NCBI RefSeq assembly: GCF_001431625.1
Contig: NZ_LLXT01000086.1
Location: forward strand, 1 to 64,000
Origin: Stenotrophomonas geniculata ATCC 19374 = JCM 13324
GTDB taxonomy: Bacteria; Pseudomonadota; Gammaproteobacteria; Xanthomonadales; Xanthomonadaceae
Direction: 5' to 3'
Length of the DNA stretch: 64,000 nucleotides
Position numbers and translations under genes: made by a program. The first letter of the stretch is position 1. Each line of letters opens with the position of its first letter. Below the pieces are notes generated by a model that saw only the letters and a program-made list of their open reading frames with translations, ran no database searches and was not told the origin of the DNA. Of this stretch, positions 55,919 to 64,000 are shown piece by piece.

Positions 55919-56428
55919 ATGAACGCAACAGCAATCTCGTTCACCCTCGCACTGGCACTGGCCGTCGTGTCCCCCGCAATGGCGCAGGCGACACAGCCGC
56001 ACGCACATCACCCCGCTGCCGCGGCATCTGCGGACGTCGACGTCCCAGTCACTGCAGAGGCCGCGGTCGCCGTAGCGGAGCGTTTCAACAGGGCCCTGTC
56101 TAGCGGCGATCTGGCCACGGTCGAAGCCCTGCTCGCTGCCGACGTTCTCATCCTCGAGTCCGGGGGCGCCGAACGCAGCCGCGAGGAATACATGGGCCAT
56201 CACGCAGTCAGCGATGCGGCGTTCCTCAAGGGCGCCCATCGCCAGCTGCTCCGTCAGCGCGCACGAGCCGCTGGCGAGTTCGCGTGGGTCGGAACCGAAA
56301 GCGAGTTGCATGCCCAGAAGGACGGCCAGCCACTGACCGTCCAGAGCGACGAGACGATGGTGCTGAAGGAGACCGCGGACGGCTGGCGGATCGTCCACAT
56401 CCACTGGTCCTCGCGGACCAAGCGCTGA
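55919..56428 (+). CDS. Periplasmic NTF2/SnoaL-like protein
   Basis: The product is 169 aa. Signal peptide (SFTLALALAVVSPAMA), a His patch (HAHHPAAA), then an NTF2-like (DUF4440-type) fold: VAERFNRALSSGDLATVEALLAADVLILESGG, GHRQLLRQRA-like strands, and WRIVHIHWSSR. It sits between copM and copG, a place where the standard cluster has no gene. It may bind a copper complex or ligand. The ATG at 55919 was chosen for the signal peptide. Confidence 0.8.
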   Translation: MNATAISFTLALALAVVSPAMAQATQPHAHHPAAAASADVDVPVTAEAAVAVAERFNRALSSGDLATVEALLAADVLILESGGAERSREEYMGHHAVSDAAFLKGAHRQLLRQRARAAGEFAWVGTESELHAQKDGQPLTVQSDETMVLKETADGWRIVHIHWSSRTKR

Positions 56429-56442
56429 GTCGAGAGATTGAA

Positions 56443-56967
56443 ATGACTACGCTCACATTGCACCGTCTGACTTTTGTGGTCCTTGCCGTGGCTGGTCTGG
56501 GTGCTTGCACCCAGGATGCTTCATCCGCGCAACCCACAACCTCGCCCTCCGCACAGGTTGTCGTCCAATCAGCCGACGCGACTCCAGCAGCCCTGCCACG
56601 CATGACCGTCCACAAGACCCCGACCTGCGGGTGCTGCGGTGTCTGGATCGACCACGTGCAGAAGGCGGGATTCACCGTGGATGTGCACGACATGGATGAC
56701 CTGGGTCTGGTCAAGGAGCGGTTGGGTGTCCCCTATGCAAAGGGCTCCTGCCACACGGCCGAGATCGGCGGATACGTCATCGAAGGCCACGTTCCGGCCG
56801 CGGACATCAAGCGTCTCCTCGAAGAAAAGCCGAACGCACGCGGCCTGGTCCTCCCAGGGATGCCGCTTGGTTCTCCGGGCATGGAGGTCCCGGAGGGACG
56901 CCAGCAGCCGTTCACGGTCGAGCTGATACATCGCGACGGAACCACTGAACCGTTCGCACAGCACTGA
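56443..56967 (+). CDS. copG: DUF411 metal-binding lipoprotein CopG
   Basis: The product is 174 aa. A lipobox (GLGAC) anchors it. The DUF411 core has the Cys motif TPTCGCCGVW, a later KGSCHTAEIGGYVIEGHVPA and LPGMPLGSPGME. CopG proteins are thioredoxin-fold Cu(I) oxidoreductases of the periplasm. The ATG at 56443 follows the copM-region genes closely. Confidence 0.9.
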   Translation: MTTLTLHRLTFVVLAVAGLGACTQDASSAQPTTSPSAQVVVQSADATPAALPRMTVHKTPTCGCCGVWIDHVQKAGFTVDVHDMDDLGLVKERLGVPYAKGSCHTAEIGGYVIEGHVPAADIKRLLEEKPNARGLVLPGMPLGSPGMEVPEGRQQPFTVELIHRDGTTEPFAQH

Positions 56968-57037
56968 TCCGTCGCAGCAACAGGGGACGGTGTTGCGGGC
57001 GCGCCGATTCTCGCCCGCGAGGAAGAAGGAGAACTAC

Positions 57038-57388
57038 ATGACTCACCATTCCGCAGCACACCGGCCCCAGGCCATGAACGAGTGCATCGACAACTGCACG
57101 CAATGCCATGCGATCTGCCTGGAGACCATCAACTACTGCCTGACCAAAGGAGGTGTTCACGCGGCCCCGGAGCACATCGCGCTGTTGGCGACGTGTGCCG
57201 ATACCTGCGCAACCAGTGCCGACGCGATGCTGCGCGGTGCCAGCGTTCACGACGTGGTTTGCGGTGCCTGCGCGGAGATCTGCCGCCAGTGCGCCGATGC
57301 ATGCGACGCCATGAACGACCCTGAGATGACGCGCTGCGCCGAAGTTTGTCGCCGCTGCGCGGAAAGCTGCAGCGCCATGGCAGCGTAA
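57038..57388 (+). CDS. Four-helix-bundle copper-storage protein (Csp-like)
   Basis: The product is 116 aa with 13 Cys in CxxxC spacing along four helices (NECIDNCTQCHAICLETINYCL, ATCADTCATSADAML, VVCGACAEICRQCADACDAM, TRCAEVCRRCAESCSAM). No signal peptide, so cytosolic (Csp3-like), where it would hold many Cu(I) ions. Start at 57038 has GAAGGAG upstream. A hairpin terminator follows. Confidence 0.88.
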   Translation: MTHHSAAHRPQAMNECIDNCTQCHAICLETINYCLTKGGVHAAPEHIALLATCADTCATSADAMLRGASVHDVVCGACAEICRQCADACDAMNDPEMTRCAEVCRRCAESCSAMAA

Positions 57389-57393
57389 TGCGT

Positions 57394-57425
57394 CGAGGAT
57401 CCCGCCTGAGCCGGTGGGATCCTCG
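57394..57425 (+). terminator. Hairpin after the Csp-like gene
   Basis: CGAGGATCCC (57394-57403) and GGGATCCTCG (57416-57425) form a perfect 10-bp stem. The following T-tract is weak. It probably ends the copLABMG transcript before a new promoter for copC. Confidence 0.6.
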
Positions 57426-57566
57426 TCTCGCGAAAGCGGAAGTATCAAGAAAATCCGACAAATCGTGGTTTCAGTGACAGTCCGACATCTAACGCTTGTC
57501 GCATCGAACACAGCGCGGCCCCTCCCGAACGGGCTTTGCATCACATTCCAATGAGGATTTATCCAT

Positions 57567-57950
57567 ATGAAGTCGTCCAACGTCATTCGCTCCTTCGCGC
57601 TCGTCCTCGCAATCGCGGCCGGGCAGTTTTCGCTGCAGGTCGCGCACGCCCACGCCGCGCTGCAGCAGTCCACACCGGCGGCAAATGCGGTGGTGGCCTC
57701 GCCAGGCCAGATCGATCTCGTGTTCAACGAGACATTGATTCCGCGGGCGTCGCGTCTCAAGTTGCTCATGAAGCACGGCAGTTCCACCATGCCGATCGAG
57801 AATTTCACGACCGAGATCGTCAACAACGGCAAGACCCTGCGTGCCAAGTTGCCTGGACCGCTGGCTCCGGGCGTCTATACCGTGGAATACCGCGCCGTCG
57901 GTGGTGACAACCACCCCATGCCGGGCAGCTTCAGCTTCACGGTGCGCTGA
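57567..57950 (+). CDS. copC: Periplasmic copper-binding protein CopC
   Basis: The product is 127 aa. Signal peptide ends AHA, and the mature protein starts HAALQQSTPAANAVV, with the N-terminal His of the Cu(II) site. The beta-sandwich ends DNHPMPGSFSFTVR, whose HPM contributes to copper binding. It delivers copper to CopD. Confidence 0.92.
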   Translation: MKSSNVIRSFALVLAIAAGQFSLQVAHAHAALQQSTPAANAVVASPGQIDLVFNETLIPRASRLKLLMKHGSSTMPIENFTTEIVNNGKTLRAKLPGPLAPGVYTVEYRAVGGDNHPMPGSFSFTVR

Positions 57951-57960
57951 GGAGTCGCGA

Positions 57961-58890
57961 ATGTTCGACCTGTCGGCTTATGCACTGAGATTCTTGGAAT
58001 ACCTTGTCATCATGGTTCTTTTCGGGGTTCCACTCTTCGGTTGGTACGGGTCGCGTCGATCGGCACTCGCCGACGCCTTGGCCGGGTGGTCACTCATGGG
58101 CGTTCTATTGGCGGGTGCCGTAGCCGGTCTCGTGCTCACCGGGCTCGATGTCGTCTTCAAGACCGCGGGCATCATGGGAATGCCGCTTGCCGAGGTTGAT
58201 CGCGCATCGCTTGGCTGGTATCTGCTCGAGACGTCCGCGGGCCGGGCAGCCATGGCGAGAGGCGCGCTGCTGGTCGCCCTGATGTTCGTGCTCGGATGGC
58301 ATCGTCGCCGCGGGAAGGTGGAGACCGCCTTCCCGCTGGGGGCGATGCTGGCGGGCGGCGCACTCGCTTCGCTGGCATGGAACGGCCACGCCGCCGCTGG
58401 CGAGGGCTTGGCAGGCGCGGTCCGGCTTGCTGCAGGCATCGTCCATCTTCTCGCGGCAGGCGGCTGGATCGCAGCGGTCCTGATGTTCCTTGCCATGCTG
58501 CTGCGCGGCAAAGAGACGAACGGCAGCGGGCGTCTGCGATCAACGCATGACTTTCTGCATGGTTTTTCGACACTGGGAACGATCTTCGTTGGTGCGCTCA
58601 TCGTGTCCGGCATCGCGCACTACGGGGATCTCACCGCGTGGTCGTTTTCGGCCCTGTTCCAGAGCACCTACGGGAAGTTGCTGCTTTTCAAACTGGCCCT
58701 GTTCGCTGGAATGCTGGGTTTGGGAGCGCTGCACCGATGGACGCTGGTGCCGCGCTTGGAACGAGCGCTGACCAGCGGAGATCCCGCGCAGGAGGTGCGG
58801 GCTTTGCGGCAGAGTGTTACGGCTGAGGCCGCGCTGGCCATCTTGATCCTGATTGTTGTTTCAGTGCTCGGGACGCTCAGCCCCGAATAG
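57961..58890 (+). CDS. copD: Copper-transport membrane protein CopD
   Basis: The product is 309 aa with eight hydrophobic segments. The CopD signature is visible in [27 protein letters not shown] and [23 protein letters not shown]. The 11-bp gap after copC indicates one transcript. CopCD moves copper across the inner membrane. Confidence 0.9.
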   Translation: MFDLSAYALRFLEYLVIMVLFGVPLFGWYGSRRSALADALAGWSLMGVLLAGAVAGLVLTGLDVVFKTAGIMGMPLAEVDRASLGWYLLETSAGRAAMARGALLVALMFVLGWHRRRGKVETAFPLGAMLAGGALASLAWNGHAAAGEGLAGAVRLAAGIVHLLAAGGWIAAVLMFLAMLLRGKETNGSGRLRSTHDFLHGFSTLGTIFVGALIVSGIAHYGDLTAWSFSALFQSTYGKLLLFKLALFAGMLGLGALHRWTLVPRLERALTSGDPAQEVRALRQSVTAEAALAILILIVVSVLGTLSPE

Positions 58891-58951
58891 CTGTGTAACC
58901 CGCAATGGCACACTGCCTTGGCAGTCCATCCCCACTAAAGCGAGCATCGGC

Positions 58952-61273
58952 ATGAACTCACCGTCGTCCCATGACCATCACCATTCTGCAGGCGCAGCCC
59001 CTGTCGAGGCTGCGGATGGACGGGTCATCACCAATCCCGTCCGCTATACGGACGATGCTCCCCAGCAAGTTGAAGTGACCGCCCCAGCAGCGGTGGCCCA
59101 ACCCAGCGGTACCCACGCCACGGTCTACACCTGCCCGATGCATCCGCAGATTCGTCAGCCAGGTCCCGGCACCTGTCCGATCTGCGGCATGGCGCTGGAG
59201 CCGGAGATGCCCTCGCTGGAGGAGGACGACAATCCAGAGTTACGCGATTTCACCCGAAGGTTCTGGTGGACGTTGCCTTTGACGTTGATCGTCCTGGTCT
59301 TGGCCATGCTGGGACACCGTCTGCCCGGCTTGTCCACGCAGGCGCGCACCTGGATTGAGCTCGTGCTGAGCGCCCCGGTGGTGCTCTGGGCGGGGTGGCC
59401 TTTCTTTGAGCGCTGCCTACAGTCCATCGGCAATCGCAGCCCCAACATGTGGACGCTGATCGGCATCGGCGTGGCCGCCGCGTTTGGCTACAGCGTGGTG
59501 GCCACCGTGGCACCGGACCTGTTTCCGGACTCTTTCCGCGAGCATGGACGGGTAGGGGTCTACTTCGAGGCGGCAGCGGTCATCGTCTCGCTCACCCTGC
59601 TCGGACAGCTGCTGGAACTGCGGGCGCGTTCCAAAACCTCGGCGGCCATCAAGTCCCTGCTGGGATTGGCGCCCAAGACGGCTCGCCGCGTCAAACCCGA
59701 TGGGGGCGAAGAGGACGTTGCGCTGGATCACGTGCACGTGGGTGATCTGCTTCGCGTACGACCGGGCGAGAAGGTGCCGGTCGATGGGGAAGTCATCGAA
59801 GGCCGCGCCAGTGTCGATGAGTCGATGCTGACCGGTGAACCCATTCCGGTGGAGAAGGCTGTCGGTGATCACGTTATAGGCGCCACGCTCAACGGGACGG
59901 GCGCCTTAGTCATCCGGGCGGACAAAGTCGGATCCGGGACGGTACTGGCGCAGATTGTGCAGTTGGTAGCCCAAGCCCAGCGCTCCCGCGCGCCGATGCA
60001 GCGTATGGCGGACAAGGTGGCGTACTGGTTTGTCCTGGCCGTGCTGGCCACGGCGGTGCTCACGTTCTTCGGATGGGGTCTGTTTGGACCCGAACCGTCC
60101 TGGACCTTTGCCGTCCTCAATGCCGTATCGGTTCTGATCATTGCTTGCCCGTGTGCCTTGGGTTTGGCTACCCCCATGTCGATCATGGTCGCCACTGGCC
60201 GCGCTGCGCAGGTCGGGGTCCTGTTCCGCGATGCTCAGGCGATCGAGCAGCTACGTCTGATCGACACGTTGATCGTGGACAAGACCGGTACGTTGACCGA
60301 GGGGCGTCCAGCCTTTCGCGACACGCTCTCCAACGCCGGCTTCGACGCCGATCAGATCCTTTGTTTGGCCGGCAGCTTGGAGCAGGGCAGTGAGCACCCC
60401 TTGGCCGAGGCCATCGTGGCTGAAGCCCAGCGACGTGGCTTGAACCTGGTGGCCGCCCAAGATTTTGATTCGCTCACCGGCCAAGGCGTCCGCGGGCGCG
60501 TGTCCGATCAGGATGTCGTGCTCGGCAACCAAAGCCTGATGGCGTCGGTTGGCGCCGATGTAGCACCTTTGCAAAGCAGCGCCGAGCGTCTTCGGAAAGA
60601 AGGCGCTAGCGTGATGTTCCTGGCGGTCAATGGTCGGTTGGCCGGCGCCATTGCGGTGGCTGATCCCATCAAAGCCACGACCTTGCCTGCCTTGAACCTG
60701 CTACGTGCCGATGGCCTGCACGTGGTGATGGCCTCCGGTGACGCACAGGCGACGGCCGAGGCCGTGGGGCGCACGCTGGGCATCGAGGATGTGCGTGGTG
60801 GCGTCAAGCCGCAGGACAAGGCCGACCTGGTCCAGCAACTCAAAGCCCAGGGTCGTCGCGTGGCCATGGCTGGCGATGGCATCAACGATGCGCCGGCCCT
60901 GGCGGCAGCCGATGTGGGCATCGCGATGGGGACGGGCACGGATGTGGCCATGTCCAGCGCCCAGCTCACCCTGGTCAAGGGTGATTTGAGGCGCATCGTG
61001 CAAGCCCGTGCCATCTCGTCTTTGACGGTGGCCAATATGAAGCAGAACCTGGGCTTCGCCTTCGTCTACAACGCCATCGGCGTGCCTATCGCCGCCGGCT
61101 TGCTGTATCCCAGCTTCGGCCTTTTGCTCAGTCCGATGATGGCGGCCCTGGCCATGAGCCTGAGCTCGGTTTCGGTGGTCACCAATGCCCTGCGTTTGTC
61201 CGGCTCCACCGTTGTTGCCACCCCCCACCCTGACCGCGCCGATGAGCCTGCGCGCGGCCATTCCTGTCACTGA
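58952..61273 (+). CDS. copF: Cu(I)-exporting P1B-type ATPase CopF
   Basis: The product is 773 aa. The N-terminus is His-rich (SSHDHHHS), then a heavy-metal-binding YHS-like module C61PMHPQI...C75PIC78GMALEP. Six or more helices precede the CPC motif ([11 protein letters not shown], near residue 397), the phosphorylation site DKTGTLTEG (near 443), the SEHPLAEAI and [10 protein letters not shown] motifs. It exports Cu(I) from the cytoplasm. Frame upstream of 58952 overlaps copD and is a shadow. Confidence 0.95.
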   Translation: MNSPSSHDHHHSAGAAPVEAADGRVITNPVRYTDDAPQQVEVTAPAAVAQPSGTHATVYTCPMHPQIRQPGPGTCPICGMALEPEMPSLEEDDNPELRDFTRRFWWTLPLTLIVLVLAMLGHRLPGLSTQARTWIELVLSAPVVLWAGWPFFERCLQSIGNRSPNMWTLIGIGVAAAFGYSVVATVAPDLFPDSFREHGRVGVYFEAAAVIVSLTLLGQLLELRARSKTSAAIKSLLGLAPKTARRVKPDGGEEDVALDHVHVGDLLRVRPGEKVPVDGEVIEGRASVDESMLTGEPIPVEKAVGDHVIGATLNGTGALVIRADKVGSGTVLAQIVQLVAQAQRSRAPMQRMADKVAYWFVLAVLATAVLTFFGWGLFGPEPSWTFAVLNAVSVLIIACPCALGLATPMSIMVATGRAAQVGVLFRDAQAIEQLRLIDTLIVDKTGTLTEGRPAFRDTLSNAGFDADQILCLAGSLEQGSEHPLAEAIVAEAQRRGLNLVAAQDFDSLTGQGVRGRVSDQDVVLGNQSLMASVGADVAPLQSSAERLRKEGASVMFLAVNGRLAGAIAVADPIKATTLPALNLLRADGLHVVMASGDAQATAEAVGRTLGIEDVRGGVKPQDKADLVQQLKAQGRRVAMAGDGINDAPALAAADVGIAMGTGTDVAMSSAQLTLVKGDLRRIVQARAISSLTVANMKQNLGFAFVYNAIGVPIAAGLLYPSFGLLLSPMMAALAMSLSSVSVVTNALRLSGSTVVATPHPDRADEPARGHSCH

Positions 61274-61301
61274 TGGCTCATATCCCACAAGGAGTACTGC
61301 A

Positions 61302-61577
61302 ATGAAGCGTTATGCCTCCCTCTCGATGATGGCCTTGTTCCTGATGGCGGGCGCGGCCTTCGCCGGCGGCCAGACCACCACGCCCACCACCGACCACGGT
61401 CAGCACAAGCCGGCGGCGGCCGATGCCGATTTCACCAAGCTCGATGCCAACAAGGACGGCTCGCTGTCCAAGGAAGAACTGGCCAAGCACAAGCTGGCGC
61501 CGCACTTTGGCATGCTCGATAGCAACAAAGATGGCAAGCTGAGCCCGCAGGAATTCGCTGCCGGCAAGGGTATGTAA
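61302..61577 (+). CDS. Small secreted EF-hand protein
   Basis: The product is 91 aa with an AAGGAG site. Signal peptide (SLSMMALFLMAGAAFA), a His-containing linker, and two EF-hand loops (DANKDGSLSKEE and DSNKDGKLSPQE). It would bind Ca2+ in the periplasm; a role in copper stress is inferred from position. Confidence 0.85.
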   Translation: MKRYASLSMMALFLMAGAAFAGGQTTTPTTDHGQHKPAAADADFTKLDANKDGSLSKEELAKHKLAPHFGMLDSNKDGKLSPQEFAAGKGM

Positions 61578-61651
61578 GTGTTCTCAGCCCGGGAGCTGTT
61601 CCAACAGTTCGCGGGTTCTTCCGCCGTTCTGCCATTCCCACGGAGATTGTT

Positions 61652-62203
61652 ATGTCCTCTTCGCACGGTACGCACGAAAACGCGCAAGACCCGCAGTCCC
61701 AGCACGCAAAACCGCACGCCTCACACCAACCTGCCCACCAGGCACAACAAGGGCATCAAGGCCATTACGGCCGCCTGTTGTTGATGATGGGCCTGTCTTT
61801 CGTGGCCATGTACGCATTGATGTACGCAATGGTCGATCAGTGGGCTAACGTCTATAACAACGTGAACCAGTTCTACATGGCGGGCCTGATGGCCGCTCCC
61901 ATGCTGCTGATCGAGCTGTGGCTAATGTCCAGCATGTACCCCGATCGCCGACGCAATCTGATTCTGGCTGGTCTGACGGTGGCGTTCATGCTGTTCTGCT
62001 GGTGGGGCATTCGCACTCAAGCAGCGGTCACTGACAAACAGTTCATCCGTTCGATGATTCCCCACCACGCTGGCGCCATCCTGATGTGTGAGGAGAATCG
62101 TCTGAAGGATCCTGAGTTGGTGAAGCTCTGCCAGGACATTATTACCTCGCAGACACAGGAGATCGCGCAAATGAAGCAGTTGCTGGCTGAGCGTTCCCAT
62201 TAG
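61652..62203 (+). CDS. DUF305 membrane protein
   Basis: The product is 183 aa. The N-terminus is His/Gln-rich (HASHQPAHQAQQGHQGH), followed by three hydrophobic segments and a DUF305 domain (KQFIRSMIPHHAGAILMCEENRL, ITSQTQEIAQMKQLLAE). DUF305 proteins are often in copper clusters and are thought to bind metal through the HH motif. Confidence 0.87.
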   Translation: MSSSHGTHENAQDPQSQHAKPHASHQPAHQAQQGHQGHYGRLLLMMGLSFVAMYALMYAMVDQWANVYNNVNQFYMAGLMAAPMLLIELWLMSSMYPDRRRNLILAGLTVAFMLFCWWGIRTQAAVTDKQFIRSMIPHHAGAILMCEENRLKDPELVKLCQDIITSQTQEIAQMKQLLAERSH

Positions 62204-62232
62204 CTCACTGCCTTTTGCCAGCCGATATCACT

Positions 62233-62435
62233 TCACTGAGCCTGCGCACTGACCATTCGGTGGATCAAACGCGCGGCCACACGTGCGGTGGCTTGATCCG
62301 GATCCAGGGGCGGACACAGTTCCGCCACGTCGACCACACGTACCTTGCCCGAGGCCATGACCAGATCCAGCAGGGCTTCCAGGACCTCCAGACTCACCCC
62401 GCGTGGGTTGGGGGCGCTCACGCCCGGGGCCACCA
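62233..62435 (-). pseudogene. Ureohydrolase (HutG-like) C-terminal fragment
   Basis: The frame reads APGVSAPNPRGVSLEVLEALLDLVMASGKVRVVDVAELCPPLDPDQATARVAARLIHR, which fits the C-terminal end of formimidoylglutamase (HutG) or a related arginase-family enzyme. The rest is missing. It ends at about 62435, where an unrelated receptor fragment begins. Confidence 0.65.
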
Positions 62436-62436
62436 C

Positions 62437-62797
62437 CATTGAGTACGCCGGCAAGATCACCAGCGGCTTGGGTAGCTACACCCAGTGGCGTGGCTTGGGC
62501 TCACTGCGTATGGGCAAGAACCGTTGGACCGGCGTCTATTCGGCGCAGTACATCGGCAGCGCGGACGACATCATCGCCGTGCCCGACACGATCGGCTCGC
62601 ATGTGTCCAGCGTGGTGTACCACAGCCTGCAACTGAGCTACGGCATCAAGAAGAAGTGGGATATCTCCGCCGGCGTTGAAAAAGTGCTCGATAAGAAGGC
62701 GCCGTTCGTGAAGAACAACCCCAACACCGACACCGACACCATGACGTACGACTTGCTGGGTCGTCGCTGGAATGTCCGCTTTGGTTACCACTGGTAA
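62437..62797 (+). pseudogene. TonB-dependent receptor C-terminal fragment
   Basis: From about 62437 the frame encodes the last ~120 residues of a TonB-dependent receptor (GKITSGLGSYTQWRGLGSLRMGKNRWTGVYSAQYIGS, YGIKKKWDISAGVEKV, WNVRFGYHW), ending with the Trp typical of outer-membrane barrels. The plug and most of the barrel are missing. It meets the HutG fragment tail-to-tail, a recombination scar within the copper region. Confidence 0.7.
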
Positions 62798-62823
62798 GCC
62801 ACGATCACGAGGAGCTACACATC

Positions 62824-63654
62824 ATGAGAAACACGCAACTATCCGCCACACTACTGCTGTTCGCTGTGGCCGGCAGTGCCGGTGCGCACGACCTGTTTGT
62901 CGCTTTCTCCAAGCCTGGCACCGCAGCGGGCGAGGCGAACACAGCGTTGGTGAACAATGGCACCTTCGATGAAAGTGCAGGTGCAGTCACCCGAGCGCGT
63001 CTACAGGACGTTTCGCTGAGTCAGGGCGGCGCTAAGGCTGCACCGGACTTGGCCAGTTGGAAAGAGGTCGGCAAGCAGAGCCAGCTCACCGTGCATCCGG
63101 CGGGCGAGGGCACCTATCTGCTGGGGGTCTCGACGATGGCCTCCACCAGCACGCGTACGGCCAGCGAGTTCGGCAAGTACCTGGAGTTGGAAGACTTGCC
63201 CGATACCCTGGCCACCTATGATGCGAGCAAGTTTCCCAAAGGGGTCACCTATAGCTATACCAAGCATGCTCGTACCATTGGACAGGTGGGCACAAAACTG
63301 ACCGACGATTTCGCTGCCTCGCTGGGCTATCCGCTGGAGATCCGCTTGGCCCGCAATCCTGGAAGCGTGAAGGTCGGCGAACAGCTGTCGTTCCAGGTGC
63401 TGCAGCAGGGCACGCCAGTGCCCAACCTACGCGTGTACGTCGGTCATCGTGCTGACGCACCGGTCAAGGGTGGGCACGGTAGCGCTACGCTCCTGCGCAC
63501 CGATGCCCAAGGCCAAGCCAGTTTCCAGGTGACCACCGCCAAGACCTGGTACATCCACACCAATCACATTGTGCCCTCTACACAAAAGGGTTTGGATTTT
63601 GTGTCGGATCGGGCGTCGCTGAGCTTTGAGATTTCCCCGCACGCCGGGCACTGA
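62824..63654 (+). CDS. DUF4198-type periplasmic protein
   Basis: The product is 276 aa. Signal peptide ends GAHA-like (SAGAHDLFVAF). The rest matches DUF4198: early HDLFVAFSKPG, a middle VTYSYTKHARTIGQVG, and VGEQLSFQVLQQGTPVPNLRVYVGHR, ending in TTAKTWYIHTNHI. Such proteins often accompany TonB receptors and nickel/cobalt or copper transport. It follows the receptor fragment by 26 bp, suggesting a once-intact receptor/DUF4198 operon. Confidence 0.85.
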   Translation: MRNTQLSATLLLFAVAGSAGAHDLFVAFSKPGTAAGEANTALVNNGTFDESAGAVTRARLQDVSLSQGGAKAAPDLASWKEVGKQSQLTVHPAGEGTYLLGVSTMASTSTRTASEFGKYLELEDLPDTLATYDASKFPKGVTYSYTKHARTIGQVGTKLTDDFAASLGYPLEIRLARNPGSVKVGEQLSFQVLQQGTPVPNLRVYVGHRADAPVKGGHGSATLLRTDAQGQASFQVTTAKTWYIHTNHIVPSTQKGLDFVSDRASLSFEISPHAGH

Positions 63655-63686
63655 TAAGTAAGCATGTAGGCGGTACTCTCCCCTTT

Positions 63687-63725
63687 GACGCCAGTCATGA
63701 CTTCTTCCATGACTGGCGTCTTTTT
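63687..63725 (+). terminator. Strong intrinsic terminator after the DUF4198 gene
   Basis: Perfect 13-bp arms (63687-63699 and 63708-63720) with an 8-nt loop are followed by TTTTT on the plus strand. It ends the DUF4198 transcript. Confidence 0.85.
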
Positions 63726-63758
63726 GTGGGGACTTACCTCAAGTGCTCAGTCTGTCTC

Positions 63759-64000
63759 TCATTGGTCGCCCCGCGCCGCGCGCAATCCACGTCGCCGCAC
63801 TAGATAGAACGCTGCGGGAATCACCACCATAGAGAGCACCGGTGCGGTGAGCATGCCACCCAGCATCGGCGCGGCGATACGTTGCATGACCTCCGAGCCG
63901 GCACCGGCACCGACGAAAAGCGGAAACAACCCGGCCAGGATGACGGCTACCGTCATCGCCTTCGGGCGCACCCGTTGCACGGCGCCTTCGTAGATAGCCT
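63759..64000 (-). CDS. RND heavy-metal efflux pump, C-terminal end (window edge)
   Basis: The 80-residue open end reads [66 protein letters not shown], which fits the last two helices of a CusA/CzcA pump. CusA-like is favoured because the copper cluster adjoins. The gene continues beyond base 64000, so this is a window truncation, not a pseudogene. Confidence 0.85.
   Translation of the reverse strand, partial: AIYEGAVQRVRPKAMTVAVILAGLFPLFVGAGAGSEVMQRIAAPMLGGMLTAPVLSMVVIPAAFYLVRRRGLRAARGDQ

Overview
The window is high-GC gammaproteobacterial DNA, most likely from Xanthomonadaceae (Xanthomonas, Stenotrophomonas or Pseudoxanthomonas type). The clearest sign is a copper cluster in the order copL-copA-copB-copM-copG-copC-copD-copF, which is the arrangement known from copper-resistant Xanthomonas and Stenotrophomonas. 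CzcCBA/PbrT metal genes and KfrA-like proteins fit the same accessory-DNA setting. Nearly everything is accessory: transposition modules, integrases, defence genes, metal resistance, and fragments left by rearrangement. No rRNA, tRNA or CRISPR array was recognised.

Layout. 0-4.6 kb: a TPR membrane protein, then AT-richer DNA with DUF4062 and DUF4145 genes. 4.7-10.7 kb: a Tn7-like transposition module on the minus strand (tnsA-like, tnsB, tnsC-like, tniQ), with six 30-bp tandem units beyond tniQ. 10.8-22.3 kb: a defence island. Its centre is two divergently transcribed Pycsar-type modules. The left one has a tandem-domain nucleotide cyclase, an E2-like protein and a 2TM effector. The right one has a cyclic-nucleotide-binding TIR effector and a compact PycC cyclase. 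An OLD-family ATPase/nuclease, a tyrosine recombinase and a KfrA-like protein follow. 22.6-32.4 kb: an AbiEi-like antitoxin with a decayed toxin, then a patchwork catabolic/regulatory stretch (TetR, LysR and AraC regulators, VOC and SRPBCC proteins, an EamA exporter) with several broken genes. 32.4-46.0 kb: a Tn3-family transposase and a tyrosine recombinase joined to a lead/zinc/cadmium module (pbrR, pbrT, CDF transporter, czcCBA, and a small CDF C-terminal-domain-like protein). 46.0-51.3 kb: a compact Gabija-like gajA/gajB pair, a second KfrA-like gene, an unknown gene and an XRE regulator. 51.4-64 kb: the copper cluster with extra periplasmic and copper-storage proteins, and the 3' end of an RND efflux pump at the window edge.

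How it works together. The metal genes cover lead uptake or handling, RND efflux of divalent cations, and periplasmic and cytoplasmic copper detoxification. The defence genes suggest layered abortive-infection immunity: two cyclic-nucleotide signalling branches, an OLD nuclease and a Gabija-like pair. The pbrR stop codon overlaps the recombinase start codon, so recombinase and transposase expression may be tied to a metal-responsive regulator. The most unusual feature is the head-to-head double Pycsar locus with an embedded E2-like gene. Functional statements rest on motif recognition by eye; no database search was run.
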